NCBI GenBank assembly: GCA_028532985.1
Contig: JANCIK010000005.1
Location: 2,362,501-2,426,500, forward strand
From: Stropharia rugosoannulata
Taxonomy: Eukaryota > Basidiomycota > Agaricomycetes > Agaricales > Strophariaceae
Direction: 5' to 3'
Length of the DNA: 64,000 bases
Of the stretch, positions 46,301 to 59,248 are shown piece by piece. How positions within the stretch are numbered: the stretch's first letter is position 1; each line of letters opens with the position of its first letter. The translations under genes and the position numbers were made by a program. The notes below the pieces were generated by a model, which searched no databases, had not been told where the DNA came from, and saw only the letters and a program-made list of their open reading frames with translations.

Positions 46301-49300
46301 GATCTCATTATGACCCCTTAATCAGTGCGATTCGCCTTATCCAATTCTTGTAGATTATGGGGGCATATCTGCTTCGCGTTTGGAAGTCTTGGAAGACCGT
46401 CTGAAAGACGACGTCATTGCCGAGCTTAACTCTTTCGGAGGCAGGTGAGGATATCATGATCATCCATGTTTCCATCTATCCGCTGAACCTTTCTGTAGAA
46501 TCTTGTTACACACTGAAACAAGCGATGGGACTGTCGTACCTATCTGGGAGGAAGTCAAACCTGACGATGTGGTCGTCCTCAAGGATGTCATGGCCTCCAG
46601 GCGCGACTCTGGCGATATCCCTCTACACTATACTCGAATCCCCATAACAGCGGAAAAGGCACCTGATTATTCTGATCTTAAAGATTTGATTGAGGTAGTC
46701 TTAAGGGCGCCTCCCAATACCCCAATAGTTGTCAACTGCCAACTGGGGCGGGGTCGGAGTACTCTTGCATCTGTACGCGTGGCAAAATATGCGCATATGT
46801 GTAACACGCTAACATGCTGTGGCGCGTCTAGATCATTCTATTGCTAATCCGCCAATGGCTACAAGTTCATCGCCCAACAACGCTCAGCACGTCGCTGGCC
46901 GCAAAGCGGACACTCTCTATGTCTACTACTCTTGCTGATCCCGGGAAAACCCCTAATTGCGCGTCGTATCAAGTAATCAACAGTCAGTTGCATCAGTAGT
47001 TGGAGTAGATTTTTCAACTAACGATGCTATGCTAGATTTGCTACGCGTCATTCGAAAGGGTCCGGCTGTAAAGGGCGCGGTGGACGACGCCATAGACCAA
47101 TGCTCTACAGTATACAACCTTCGCGATGCAATTGAAGATGCGCGTGCCAATGCTGAGGGGACCGCTGATGAGAGACAGGCACGCATATACACATCCAAAG
47201 GTGAGTGACATGACTACGACACGCACTGTTTCAGCTTAAAAATGGCGAGATGCTAGGGTTGCATAACCTGAGGCGCTACTTCGAATTGATTGTTTTCCAA
47301 TCCTACCTCCAATCAACGGAACCAGACACCATGGAGTCTTTCGAGAGCGTGGAAACCTATGTCAAGAATAGACCTGGTACGCTTCTTAATTTAGCGGTAA
47401 TATGTTTTGCGCTAACATAGCTTAACATAGTTATCAAGACGTTCGAAAAAGAACTCTTCGGCGAGGGAATAAATGCATTGAAGCCTCTTAAACGGGCAGA
47501 AAAGACCGGCATCGCAGATCCAGACGAGGTAACACAGGTTGTTGCCAATCGTTCGGGCAGTATTCTTTCAGCCTCGACTATTATCAAGTCCGACTTCTTC
47601 TCCAATTTGCAGAAGATGACACTCCCTGAGTGAGTACATTCTCTTAGATGGTTATGCATAGCTAAATATATGCTGTTGTTTTCTTTTGCCAGACGTATCG
47701 AAGGCTCGCCGAACTTCCGTCGCGTCCCACTCACTCTGAGGCCCAGCCAATCCGGCCGCTCGACACCAACAAACGGAACGGAATTCGCAGTTGAGAACGA
47801 CGGTAAGATGGTATGCGGAAGGTCGGTGATCATCAGGCTTCCTCATCATGATGCTTTTGTTGACAAAATTGGAAACACAGTGGAATGCCAACAGTGGAGG
47901 GGTAACTTAGAGGTTCCTTTCAGTCACCTAGAGATGCTGATACACGGGTCCTCTAACAGGTTGAAACGAGCGCTTGAACGCGTCAATGCGGGGCCCGATG
48001 GGTCCAACATGGTTTATTGGACATCATTGCGCGAAGTAATCATCTATATTCAAAAAAGATGAGACCCAGACTGAACCTGATCTTAATCTACAGGAGCCCG
48101 TGATATACGTGGCTGGTCGTCCACACGTTCTGCGATTGGTGAATCGTCCACTTGAAAACGTAGAGTAAGCGGCCCATTGATAAATTCCAAACTTGAATCT
48201 ATTATTTACTCGTGGCGTCCTTAGAGCGACCGGCGTTACGACCGCTACCGTTGAGAGTATGGAGCAGAGTTTCAAGAAGGATATTCTGCGAGAGCTTCGC
48301 AAAGGGAAGGGCCGCGTCCTACTCCACGATGAAGTTGAAGAAAGGCCTGGCACCTTTTCAATTATCCCGATATGGGAGGTTGTGTCCGAAGATGAAATCA
48401 TGACACCTAGAGATGTATTCGAATCAGTTATCAAGCAAGGTTATCGCGTGCGTATAATCTTGGTTTTCTCGATGTTTATGACTGATTTATCGGTTTTAAC
48501 AGATTGACTATGGCCGTATTGCTATTGTAAGTTTGGAATGTGTATGTTGACTTGGTCCCCTACTAACAATATTTTGATAGACGGATGAACAAGCTCCTCT
48601 TCCGGATGCACTTTCCCAGCTACTTGAGAGAGTTCGTAAGGGTATGCCGGAAGCCGGCGATTTCGTCTTTAATTGTCAGATGGGCCGAGGTCGAACTACA
48701 ACTGGCATGATATCGGCCTGCCTTATATCGTCCACATCAAGTTGGGACAACTCTATAAGTGAAGTCCTTGCTGAAGATGAAGCCAATTCAAGTCTATATG
48801 ATGCAATGGATGGCCCTTCAGAGGAAGAGGTTTATCTCGCAGGTACGTATCGTTTTGATTGGCAATCAACGAGTCTCTGATGAAAATGGATGTTAGGGGA
48901 ATATAAGACAATTTTGCAACTTGTTGGAGTTTTATCTCATGGAAAAATCGCGAAACGTTTAACAGATCGTGCTGTTGATCTGATGCAAGATGTACAGAAT
49001 CTGAGGAAGGCCATTTATGAGTTCGTATCAGTCTTCTCGATATCAGTCGCATGTCTGATTCAATTATGGTTTCTCAGCTACAAGTTGAAAGTTGATGCAT
49101 GCGAAAAAGGTACCATAAAGGAGAAGAAACTGAGGGCGATCACTGTCAATTATCTGTGGGTGCACTATTACTTGGTGTTTGGTGTCGGTTGTTGACGGTT
49201 TTCGCAGGTATCGCTATGGAACTTTGATTGTATTTGCGAATTACCTCATTGAAATGCAGCAGAGGGGAGAAGGTCCTGAAACAACCTTTCCGGAGTGGCT

Positions 49301-49352
49301 GCACAAGCACAGAGAAATCACGATGCTGCTCGGCAGGACATCCTTAGATTGA
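43399..49352 (+). CDS. Paladin / PTP-like phytase-family protein with three CX5R sites
   Basis: I assembled 28 exons: 43399-43786, 43839-44036, 44205-44340, 44388-44422, 44473-44591, 44650-44657, 44710-44740, 44791-45012, 45139-45409, 45476-45599, 45653-45935, 45990-46296, 46354-46444, 46499-46772, 46832-46982, 47036-47200, 47257-47376, 47431-47629, 47693-47821, 47881-47901, 47960-48035, 48094-48164, 48225-48447, 48503-48526, 48581-48842, 48897-49020, 49078-49155 and 49208-49352. They keep one frame of 1424 residues. Three homologous units each start with an SVLSRGFILK- or VYISGRPFVLR-like segment and end in a phosphatase P-loop: CGMGAVR (330-336), CQLGRGR (818-824) and CQMGRGR (1254-1260). 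This matches paladin, related to cysteine-based inositol phosphate phosphatases. Whether all three sites are active cannot be read from sequence. Exon 6 is only 8 nt. Confidence 0.9.
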
Positions 49353-49685
49353 TGTAATAACTTGTTTGAATGTTTGCATGCGATTTCTTAACATCTTCTT
49401 CTATTTGCTTTTCATCTCAATGTGCTATATATCTACAAACCACATTCTAGCGTGTACTCTCCGTCCAATACCAGACTTGTTTGTAGATTACAGATTAATA
49501 TAATCATATACTTAAGTTACACGTAATGCACAGGGCAGAAAGAATACAGTAGTCTAGTCTAGTGAAGGCTGTCACGGCTCTATAAGTAATAAGTTATAAA
49601 GTGCTACACATTACCTATTGCTACAATCTACGAGATAAATAAGATAAATAAAGTCTCCGTTGAGAAATCAAGTCAAATGGTCTGT
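49353..49685. other. Convergent intergenic region
   Basis: AT-rich 3' flanks of the paladin gene (+) and the DUF6593-like gene (-). Nothing else is seen. Confidence 0.5.
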
Positions 49686-50412
49686 TTAGTTGCGATAAGT
49701 CATTAACAGAACTGTTGCAACGATAGCTGATTCCAGTAAACCTGCTTGAATTGCATCTGAAGTGATGAAGAGTGTGACATCATGTGAGCTGCGCGTTATA
49801 GATGCGAGAACACCTTTCAAGACCGCGCTACCCACTGCGTAAAGCTATATGCATGAAACAAAGATTGTCTGAATTTTCTGTCTCATGATGGCCTCTGGTG
49901 GCTTGACGTACCGAAGTTTGGTGCGCTTCTCGTACCCAAATAAAAGGCCTTCTATCGCGCGCGAACATTTTGTACCTGGTCATATTCCAATCAATCTTTT
50001 TTGATTGTCTGGAGACTTTATAAATAATAGCTCACCCGTCGCGTTCAGCAGGAAGCCACTGTCTCACGGGCACCGTGTCCTGCAGGCCTCTGATATACAC
50101 TTTCGGCTCCCCAGACCACTCGATTGTTGCGAGCACGTTCATATCATTCTTGCGGAAGTAGGTCGTCTGACTGTCGGAGACAATATCGAGATATTCGGTC
50201 CCGTTAGGGGACAGAAGCGTGGAGTTGCGTATGTCGCGGTACTGCGTGTGGTAGCGAAACACTAAACGCCCTCCAGCTACAGGTGGGTCGAGACTTGGGA
50301 GAGCACCAGTCATTGATGGTTGTCGGAAGGCGGGTACTGTCCACGGTTCGCGGTTTTGTGAGTTAGGGTTTTCGGAGCGCCAGCCACCAAGCTCGTAAGG
50401 GTTTGTGTACAT
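49686..50412 (-). CDS. DUF6593-like protein
   Basis: Exons 50412-50036, 49975-49912 and 49844-49686 give 199 residues. A Pro/Asn-rich N-terminus is followed by a beta-rich domain: RNSTLLSPNGTEYLDIVSDS, then TTYFRKND, VLATIEWSGEPKVYIRG and, after the first intron, YKMFARDRRPFIWVREAH. This pattern resembles the agaric DUF6593 family (lipid-scramblase-like fold proposed for related domains; no experimental function known to me). The end is a hydrophobic stretch (ALLESAIVATVLLM-like), perhaps membrane associated. The joins all keep frame; identification rests on pattern recall and is moderate. Confidence 0.72.
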
Positions 50413-52631
50413 GTTGAATCAAGAATTAGGGTGGGTGAGAGGAGATTGAAAAAGACCTGAACAATGGATGCACTGAGGGTGTGTTATTGCAATACACTAG
50501 CTTGAATGGCATCCGTTATATAGAGAATCAGAGGCCGCTTCTGCAGTTTCTTATCCATGAGACAGTCAGAGCCATGTATCCATTGAAACATATTTATCAT
50601 TCAATAATGACTGAATCGAGCAGACTGAGATTGATCCGTGTACTTGATCGGAGAGGGTACAGCGTCAACTTCTCCAAGTTCACCATACGCCGGGCTTTGA
50701 CAACAGCAGAGAAGAAAACTCGTTTGAGAGTATTTGGCACAGCATGTCCTTGGTGACAGCCAGTGGACATACTTGGAGTGTCTTTTGCATTGCAGTGGTA
50801 GCTTGAGGAGACCAGTCTCGCCGCTCGTGTAGCTGTAAAAAAGTGTCTGAAGGTACTCTCGTGAATGTCGAAAGTATTTTTTGTTATCCAGACGAAAGTA
50901 TATACCAGAGTCGGCATTGATACATTACCTATCATCATTAAAGCCAATGATGGGAAATAAACCCTCTGAGAAGGGGATTCAAGCCTAATTTTGTCTCCCC
51001 GCGGACCATGAGAAAACAGAATGAAAGATAATATTCGTCGGCGGTGTCAAGTACGCAGGAACTTGTAACCGTGGAAAAGGGCGAGTCACAGAGCGCGCCG
51101 CCACAAGCCGTCAACCATGCAGTGCAGACTTGCATTGCATCAGAGGACATAGAAGGCGCATCAATGAGGAGCAGAGGTGACAGACTCAGACCGTTTGAAT
51201 CACGCTGGTGCTGAGATTTGACTCGGAGCTCAGGCGCCCGGGGGCAGGCTGTGATGCCTTCCAGATCATATCAAATGGTAAACGGCGTTCAGCAAATCAT
51301 CCAGATTGAATTCTCTAGTAGTTGAAAGACCTGAGGCGCATCATGGCACGTCGATAAGCTTTAAGAAGAACAGAGAAACTTGTACTGGACATATAGTTCA
51401 GATGCGGGGATGGGGTTCCTCAGGGTTCCTGGGTGTTCTGGTTGAACGTCCATGGATTTGTTCAACAAGTTTTGAGGGATCATTTGTTCATGTTTTATCT
51501 TCGGGATGATCCGGATTCCGTGCTTATGGATATCGTCTTCGTCTCCTCACCAGTCGCGGCTACTGCGCATCCCGATTTTCTTTATGTCACATTTCAATTT
51601 CTCAGTCCGGTTACTTGGTCTTACTTGGTCTCAGCTTTCAGGTAAGTCCTAAAAACAATTATTACAAACGATATGCAAGTACCGAAGTCAGTGGGTTTTC
51701 CCGAAATCCGTGACAATTTCCTGGATCTGATCGTCATTTTAAAAGAGCTCCTTGCGCTACTGAGTTAATATGGCCACTCTTAGAAAAATGTATTTGGGCA
51801 TGAACACGGACGCAGACATGTTGGAACGAACTATCTGTGATCTTTCTCTTTCTTATCCAGCAGACCGCTCGAGTGATGTCAAGGCAGCCTTCTGCAGTTT
51901 GGACCCCCTTGAACAACGACTTGAAAGAACTGGGCGCGGAACGAGAATCTCTTTTTTGCTTGTAAAGCGCTCTGGCTGCATTTTTTTGATGCTCAGTCTC
52001 CCTGATGGGCCCCTACCAAAGCTATAACTAGTCATCACTCGACAGATCTTTCAACGAACGCGTTTGAATCGGCAAATGCATACACATCACCTTGCTTGGT
52101 CGCCCGTATGTATGGGGACTAGGTAGAATTCAGAGGGAGTCACTTCGACCATCTGTCTCCTTGGATCTGGCCAACTGGCTATAGTTTCGAATTGCTTTTA
52201 ATTGAACGGTTGAAATAAACCTGCTATAACATCGCGTTACTCATGTTGTGTTGTATTAATAAACCGCGTTGACGTGATAACTAGCTGCCATAAGTGGGAC
52301 TTGTAGATGGGACATCGAAAATAGACATCTATGTACGGGGTACATAGAACAAGCAGAAGCAGTCAATTAATTATATCGGACTCAGTAAGCGCCATCGTTT
52401 CAGGATTTTTCTGGTTTACACTTTGACTGTATCAAAGAGAGGGTACACGTTCCTTCATAGCATTGAACTAAAACAACTCACGACTTCGAGAAACATCGTC
52501 CAAGAAGACCTTACGCAGATATGCTTTTAATCATAATTTAATTCCAATCCTAGTAACAATTATTGTTATATAACAAAAAGAGCAATCCGATAAAAACGAG
52601 GTACAGTCGGGGATATGTAAAGAAGACACAT
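50413..52631. other. Empty 2.2-kb intergenic region
   Basis: Upstream of the DUF6593-like gene and downstream of the SH3 gene. Open frames of up to 116 residues occur on both strands but have no domain, no paralogue and no coherent splice pattern. I see no transposon ends, tRNA or other RNA. It is the longest unexplained gene-free stretch in the right half of the window. Confidence 0.5.
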
Positions 52632-53465
52632 TAGAAAATGGCACGGACGAGACCACCACCGATGGCCGAGCCTAGAGTAAGGGAACGTGTTAGAGACTGA
52701 TATATAACCAATAATTATAGAGAATGATGTATCTACCTGCACCGAAACCAACACCTCCAACGGCAGAATGTGCCAGCTGAAATAAAAATAAGATATGCGC
52801 GCAGCATCACTGTCACAAGACTCACCGTAGACTTGTATTTCCCATACTTATCCTTCTTTGCCTCAGTTCCAGGCGCTTCCTGCAGGCCTACAGAATTCAC
52901 ACCTTGGCCTGGAGGTGGTGGGCTATTGACGCCATGGTATGCTGCTCCGAAGGGCTTGTACGCTTTGGTGGCCGGTGCGGGCGCAGGGTCTACAGTGGCT
53001 GTAGGAGGGAGTTTCTCAACATATCCAGATGGGAAGAGGCCTTGCTTTCCGTGAACTCTTCCCGTCCACCAGTCAGCGTTTGTCTCTTCGACTACTTCTA
53101 TGATATCACCCGGAGCAAACGACAGGTCGTCAGCATCCTGGAAGGATGAAATGAGTGGTTGACAGTGCGCGACAGTTTAGTATATTTACATCACCCGTGT
53201 ACGCCCAGAGAGCTCTTGCTTGAAGAGTTGCAGGGACTATAGGAGCTGCTGGGACTGCTGGAGTAAGTCTGGTGCTGGCAAAGCGGTTCGATAAGGCAGA
53301 TATGCCATTATGGGGACTACTATTAATGTTAGGCAGCTTGGTCAATATCGTCGATGCGTCAGCCTGCGAAATATAGTTCTGCGAGACCAGGAAATTAACA
53401 TTGCCCTCGATCTGAGAGACAACATGGGCTAGAAGGGCGGCTGTTTGGGGATCCTGGGGAGACAT
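52632..53465 (-). CDS. SH3-domain protein, Lsb1/Pin3-like
   Basis: Exons 53465-53190, 53137-52826, 52776-52737 and 52672-52632 encode 222 residues. An N-terminal helical region (MSPQDPQTAALLAHVVSQIE) precedes a full SH3 domain at about residues 83-136 (ARALWAYTGD, split by an intron, DDLSFAPGDIIEVVEE, ADWWTGRVHGKQGLFPSGYV). A Pro/Ala linker (PAPAPATKAYKPF, SPPPPGQG) follows, and the tail is Gly-rich (GGVGFGAGSAIGGGLVRAIF). The layout matches yeast Lsb1 and Lsb2/Pin3, which bind the WASP homologue Las17 and restrain actin assembly at endocytic sites. That role is inferred from architecture. It is divergent from the pICln gene with 187 bp between starts. Confidence 0.85.
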
Positions 53466-53652
53466 GTTGGGGGTGGTGACGGTATAATCAATTAGTAACT
53501 GTGGCGCCAGCGCAGGCGCTCGCTGAACTTGCACTCGTGCCTGCGGCAAGCAGCATCCGCGACGGCAGGGCGACGGCCGAATGTGGCTGTGCGTACAGGA
53601 GCTGCAATGAACGCTCCGCCAGCCCTAAAATTAGTTCATTCTTTTCACAATC

Positions 53653-54544
53653 ATGCCCAGTGTAACATCAATCGCTGAGGCGCCAAAATTCGTCTCCAAG
53701 GAGGAACATACCGCACTTGTGGGATCTACTCCCTCATCTTTTAACGATATCCCCCCAGTTATCAGACACAAAGAAGAAAATGTATCTATCACGCTCGATC
53801 CTGCGTTTGAACATTTCTCGAGCGAGGTTGCCACTACGGGCACCCTTTATGTTTTGACCAGGTGCGTTGTTGTGATGTCAGAAATGCTTATTTGATCCTC
53901 ACTTTGGTTAGTGTTCTCGTTTTCATGCCTACCACAGGCAGTGGTTTCCAGATCGAGTATCCAGCAATCACTTTACACGCTGTGTCTCGAGGAGAGTCTC
54001 AGCCTTCGATATATTGCCAACTTGACGAAAGCTACGGGACAGAAAACGATGCAGCCTCAAGTGATGAAATTTCTGACATGCGGGAGCTGGTGATTGTCCC
54101 TCAGAACCCGGAGTCCCGTGCGTGCCAATAATCTTACTACTCTGCGCAAAGTAGCTGAATATCATACATTTTAGTGGATTGCATTTTTGAAGCACTATCT
54201 GAATGCGCTTCGCTTCACCCTGATCCCAAAAGCGACGAGGATGACCTGGATGACGCGTTTGTCGACGTTGATCCCTCCACATTCGAGACTTTTACCGGCG
54301 ATGAAAACGAGGAGCTCAGTGAAGTCGGGAGGGTGCGCAGCGATTTCATAAATGATAACCGATTTGCTCCATACTAGACATAACTTTTCATCATCCGCTA
54401 CAGGCAGCCCTCGCCCATCTTGAATCTATCATCTACGATCCGCACAACTTACAACCTGAGCTCGACGATGAAAATGAAACGGGCGCCTATGACGGTCCTA
54501 CTCCGGATTTGAAGCCGGAGGAATCACATGCGACCAAACAATAG
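53653..54544 (+). CDS. pICln, methylosome subunit / Sm-protein chaperone
   Basis: Exons 53653-53861, 53912-54117, 54175-54332 and 54404-54544 give 237 residues. The pleckstrin-homology-like core is visible: GTLYVLTSVLVFMPTTGSGF, then QIEYPAITLHAVSRG and PSIYCQLDE, followed by acidic segments (KSDEDDLDDAFVDVDPSTFE and ENETGAYDGPTPDLKPEES). pICln holds Sm proteins in a pre-ring state for the PRMT5 methylosome during spliceosomal snRNP assembly. The acidic tail and the order of blocks match the family. A helix AALAHLESIIYDP near the end is usual. Exon joins are unambiguous. Confidence 0.87.
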
Positions 54545-55193
54545 CGAGAGATATATCAATGGCATGTTCTTACACTTCACGGTGTCATATGCCCCCCGGC
54601 AAGTGAAGATTTGATGAAAGTCACTTTGTAACATTTTTGAAGTTTGATTATGGACTGCAGAGGCCGGACCCAAAAGTGAACAAATGCGCACGACCACCTG
54701 TACTTGACTGGCAAACTCTTTAAGTACAAGTACAATAATCTTAAATTGAAGACGCAGTGAAAGAGATGTCAAGTCAGATATCGAGTGCTTCGACATGCAA
54801 ATACCTAGCTAGAACCGTTGGAAGTAGTAAAGTGTAAGTACACTGTACGTACCACGTGGCAGCGGAACTGGAATTACTTTAGGATCACCGAAGTCGACTT
54901 TCGCACGCCCGGCACAAGCAGGCTTAAGCTTTCCTCCTGTCGTTGATGACTTATATTAAACTTATGTTTTCTCGCAGTGGCCACACCAATCATCAACCGG
55001 ACACTATAATCTATAAACTGCCAACGAATGTATGCCAAGATGTTTGTTGGACGCTTTCCTATGACAGGTGTGGGGTAAGGAACTGACGTCAAACTCCATA
55101 AACTGTTCCACAATGTGTCTTAAAGTATTAAGTTCTCTACTGTATGTATAGGCCCCCCAACCAACTCTTTTAAGCTGATCGTCATTTCTTGCT
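54545..55193. other. Intergenic region
   Basis: 3' flank of the pICln gene and upstream region of the SMP/C2 gene. No gene or repeat is seen. Confidence 0.5.
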
Positions 55194-58100
55194 ATGGTAG
55201 AGTCTCGCTCAGTGGAATCCGCATCGGATGCAACGAAAAGACATGAACGAGAAGTAACCGACCCCATCACCCATCTGCCGCTCACCGTACACGACACGGA
55301 TGCAGTTGAGCTCGAGCAGATCCCTCCCCCGCCTACATGGGAAGAGGCAAAGAAGATAGCTGAGGACCGCGGCGAGAACACTAAAGAAGAAACCAATGAA
55401 CGTCACCATGATATCGAAGCGGTGGTACAGGAGGTTCTCAACGGAAATTGGTGGGATGACCCCATTGGCGACCAACGTAAAGCGAAGATGCGGACGAGCA
55501 TAATCGCAGCGGCCTCATCTGCGGTGGGGGCGTTCGGTGGGCTGATATCTTGGCCGATTCTGTTTAGAGTCTCCTGGATGAACGGGACCATCGCAAAATG
55601 GTTGAGCATTCTGCTCTCTCCCCTCCTATGCTGTGCTCTAGGTTTGCTTGTTGGCTTTCTAGTATTGAGGTCAAATGCCCTCAAAGATCCTACTCCATAT
55701 TTCAATACCACGAAGCAAGATCAACATGATGAGCAGCATAAGGTGCGCTATCATGGACTTTCAATTTGCATATCCGCCTAAGAAATGTCATTTTTCTGAT
55801 CCAGGAAACCTTAAATTACGATTCGAAGGCGCCAGAATCCGCTCAGTGGCTTAATGCAATTCTTCAATCTATTTGGCCTATTGTCAACCCTTCCCTTTTC
55901 ATATCCATTGCCGACATGCTGGAAGATACATTGCAGGCCACGCTACCCAAATTAGTACGGGGGGTCAGTGTTCGTGATATTGGACAAGGCTCCGAACCTG
56001 TTCGCATACTTGGCGTTCGCTGGCTTGATGCGGGCTCTGCGGCACGCGACGTCAATGGAATGAAAGCAGAGGAAGGGGATTTCTTCAACCTAGAGGTTGC
56101 CGTCGCCTATCGCGCAAAAGAAACTACAACCAGTGGAATGCGCGGCCGGTCCTCGAATGCTCACTTATTAATGGAGTTCTGGGTTTCGGGTGGGGTGAAG
56201 GTCCCCGTTTGGGTTGAGCTGAGTGGACTATTGGCGACTTTCCGGACGCGCATACAATTGACGCCGAATCCACCGTTTCTGTCAATAATGACTTTGACCC
56301 TTCTCGGCCTCCCCAAGGTCACGCTCAAATGCACGCCACTTGCGAAGAATTTTCTTAACGTTATGGACGTCCCTGGATTGTCTCACTGGCTACAGGACAG
56401 CATTAACCTGGCTGTCAAGGAGTACGTTGCTCCTAGAAGCCTTACGCTCGACCTGAAGACTCTATTAATGGGACGTCCCAAGATGGACACGGAGGCCCTC
56501 GGTGTGGTTCTTGTTACCGTACGACGAGCCGAAGGTGTTCAGCACTCGAGTAACTTTTTGAAATCAGAGAATGAGAGAATGAGTGATTTATACGTTACTT
56601 TAAGCTGGAGTAAATGGGGCAAACCGTTGTGGTCTACAAGGTGAGTGTCGGACTGCGCTCAAGTAGCATTTCGTCTGACGAGGGAAAGAATTATCACGTC
56701 TTCCGAACTCATTTGGGAAGAAACTGCTGCTCTTCTAGTCAGTCCTGCTGAAATCAACGCCAAGGAAAGGGTTCAACTTCAAATATGGGACTCAGGTCAG
56801 TACGTGGAAGTCTGACATCATGCAGCAGTTGACGCAATGATCATCGCAGATCGATTCACGGTTGACGACCTGGTTGGAACCGTAGAAGTTGACCTTCAAG
56901 AGCTAATGAACAGCAAGGAAACTCTTAATCGACTAAGCGTCCGCGCAGACGAGCTTAAGAATGAAAAGGGGAAACAACTTTCCGGTACTTTACTCTGGGA
57001 GTGCGGATATTTCGCGAAAACGACGTTTGAGCAGCACGTTGAGCACAAACATCAGGACGCACCAGAAATGCGCGCGAAAATCGAAGCAGAGACCGAAAAG
57101 AAACTGCGCGAGGCAAGGGCAAGGGGGGACGAAAGGGAGGATAACGAAGTTGCTCAGCAGAAGAAAGAAGACATGATAGAGAAGACAGACGAAATAATTT
57201 CCTCGTCCAAACCAACAGCGACTTGGCCGAGTGGGATCTTGTCTATTCGGATTGAACAAATCACTGGGCTGGAGCTGGAGAAAATCAAAGAGAGCAATGT
57301 TTCTGACGACGAAGGCACTGAGGAAGAGGACGACATGCCCAGTGCCTATTGCACCGTTATTCTGAACCAACAGAGTGTCTACAAAACGAGAACTAAAATG
57401 AAGAGTAATAACCCCTTTGTAAGTCTTTTCTTTGAATGCTGGATGCTTCTGTCATAACGCCCTTTATTCACGTATATACCTAGTATGACGCCGGTACAGA
57501 AAAGTTTATCCGTGACTGGCGTACCACGGATATTATAATATCAGTTCGAGACAGTAGACTCCACGAACTTGACCCTGTCATCGGCGTCGTCGTTGTACCC
57601 CTGCAAGACATTTTTAGACAAAGGTCCGAATTCACTGATTCATTGCCTCTCGTTGGAGGTATCGGGTACGGCCGCATGCGTTTATCCATCATGTTCCGCA
57701 GTGTTCAGCTTCAATTACCAAAACGTCTGCGTGGGTGGGATGTTGGTACCCTTGAAATTATTCCCCGGATTAGCGCATCTTCAGATCTGCCTGCAGAGTA
57801 CAAGTCCTATAGGCTCAAGCTACGCACTGTGTACGGGAAGGGAAAGATGATCCCCAGTGCTGATGGTGTGGGCTGGACTGCAAAGGGGGATAGACTCATT
57901 CGATTACCTGTCAAGAAGCGATACGCATCATGCATATCTATTGAATTTCGCAAGCGCATTGTGGGTCCCGACTTGACCCCTGCATTCGCTACTCTTTGGC
58001 TAAAGGAGATCCCCGACGATGAAGAAGTAACCTTTTCGCTGCCCGTCCAGGAAAATGCGAACGGAACATTGGATAACGCTCGCAAGAATGCGACGAATGG

Positions 58101-58578
58101 CTCAGATCGACAACAAGGTTCGATACAGTTGACCCTGCGTTTTTGGCCCGGCTTGAGTGGCTATCACAAACACCTTGCAGATCATGATAACCATATGGCG
58201 GATGTCATGGAGGTGTTGGATTATGCGGAAGATAGCCAGTCGTCGAACCAGGAGTTGGCGCAAGACGAGCATTACGTGGAGAACGTTTCCAGCTCTTCGT
58301 CTTCATCCGAAGATGACGAGGCTGACCGCCAGAGTACGCATGCAAATAAGCCGCAGAAACTTGCACAGAAAGACGGGCTTGTTAATCAACTGAAGGATTT
58401 CAAGAAAAAGAAGAACGAGCTGCATCGCAAGCATCGGGGACTGATGCAATGGAAAGCTGTTCGTAATGTTGCGTGGGTGGGCAGAGAAGTAGAACAACAG
58501 GCTGAGAAATTTACGCATACGGTGAAGAACACCCTCAAACACCGAGACAGAGAGGTAGGGATTGAGAAAGAAGCCTGA
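55194..58578 (+). CDS. mug190: Mug190-type SMP/C2 lipid-transfer protein at membrane contacts
   Basis: Five exons (55194-55742, 55805-56640, 56689-56795, 56850-57418, 57484-58578) give 1051 residues. The N-terminus carries DPITHLPLTVHD, a hallmark of the Mug190 group. Two close hydrophobic segments (about residues 103-122 and 135-157) form an ER-membrane hairpin as in extended synaptotagmins and tricalbins. The SMP lipid-binding domain follows at about 195-400 (ESAQWLNAILQSIWPIVNP, PFLSIMTLTLLGLPKVTLKC). A C2 domain begins near GVVLVTVRRAEGV, and a second near ILSIRIEQITGLEL. Between them is a charged helix rich in Glu, Lys and Arg. The C-terminus is acidic/Ser-rich, then basic. Members tether ER to plasma membrane and shuttle lipids; S. 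pombe mug190 is up-regulated in meiosis. Confidence 0.88.
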
Positions 58579-59248
58579 CACTTTGAGATTGGTTTATTTT
58601 GGACTAGTTACATGCATCGAACTCTTTTTCATTGGACATTTATACTCACAATACCTAACGTTTACATGATAGTTGGACAATCAGAACGGATCCGAATGTA
58701 TTGATCGGAATATCGAAAATCATAGGCTGCGGCTTCCCACATGGAAGTAGCATAAGTGTCGCGTGAAGTTGTTGATCTATATTGTCCAACAAACACTTCA
58801 ATTTAGAGGTTGAATTAAAACCATCAGACGAATACAATGTTTGCTGCGCTCCGACTGCGCTTTCCTATAAACCTCTACAAACCCCACTCGACACCTTTCG
58901 TTATCTCATGGAGAACTTCCGAACACGAGATATGTTCGAGATATGTTCAAGATATGTTCCGTGTTCAAGCATTTTGGGACTTTATGTTACAACTGGACAC
59001 ATGTGTATGGTCAACGTATGGTTCGAAATGTTCTGTTAATCGTCGGTTGTTGACTCTGAATGCATCAGTGGACAACAGACACCGTTGGTACACCGTCAGG
59101 CCCATTTGTCTAGGTACCCAGTATATAAGCGCCGGCATGGAGCCCTTGTCTGTCGCCCCAAAGTCTTATCGACTTGAGTCTGTGTCCTCTGCCTCAGGCT
59201 ACACTTAGGCTACACTTGCGTTGAAGTCTCGAACTGCGTTCGCTTCTG
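58579..59248. other. Intergenic region with carboxypeptidase promoter
   Basis: 3' flank of the SMP/C2 gene, then the promoter of the peptidase gene. A TATA box lies at 59122-59129. No gene is seen; the frame at 58837-59208 is fortuitous. Confidence 0.5.
59122..59129 (+). promoter_or_regulatory. TATA box of serine carboxypeptidase gene
   Basis: TATATAAG at 59122-59129, 120 nt upstream of the ATG at 59249. A short ATG frame (59137-59208) lies just after it, probably upstream of or close to the transcription start. Confidence 0.6.

Noticed and set aside
50481..51150. Open frames of 70-116 residues in the empty 2.2-kb region
   Set aside because: They overlap on opposite strands, have no motif and no consistent exon joins.
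59137..59208. Possible 23-codon upstream open reading frame of the carboxypeptidase gene
   Set aside because: Its ATG is only about 10 bases after the TATA box, so it probably precedes the transcription start.
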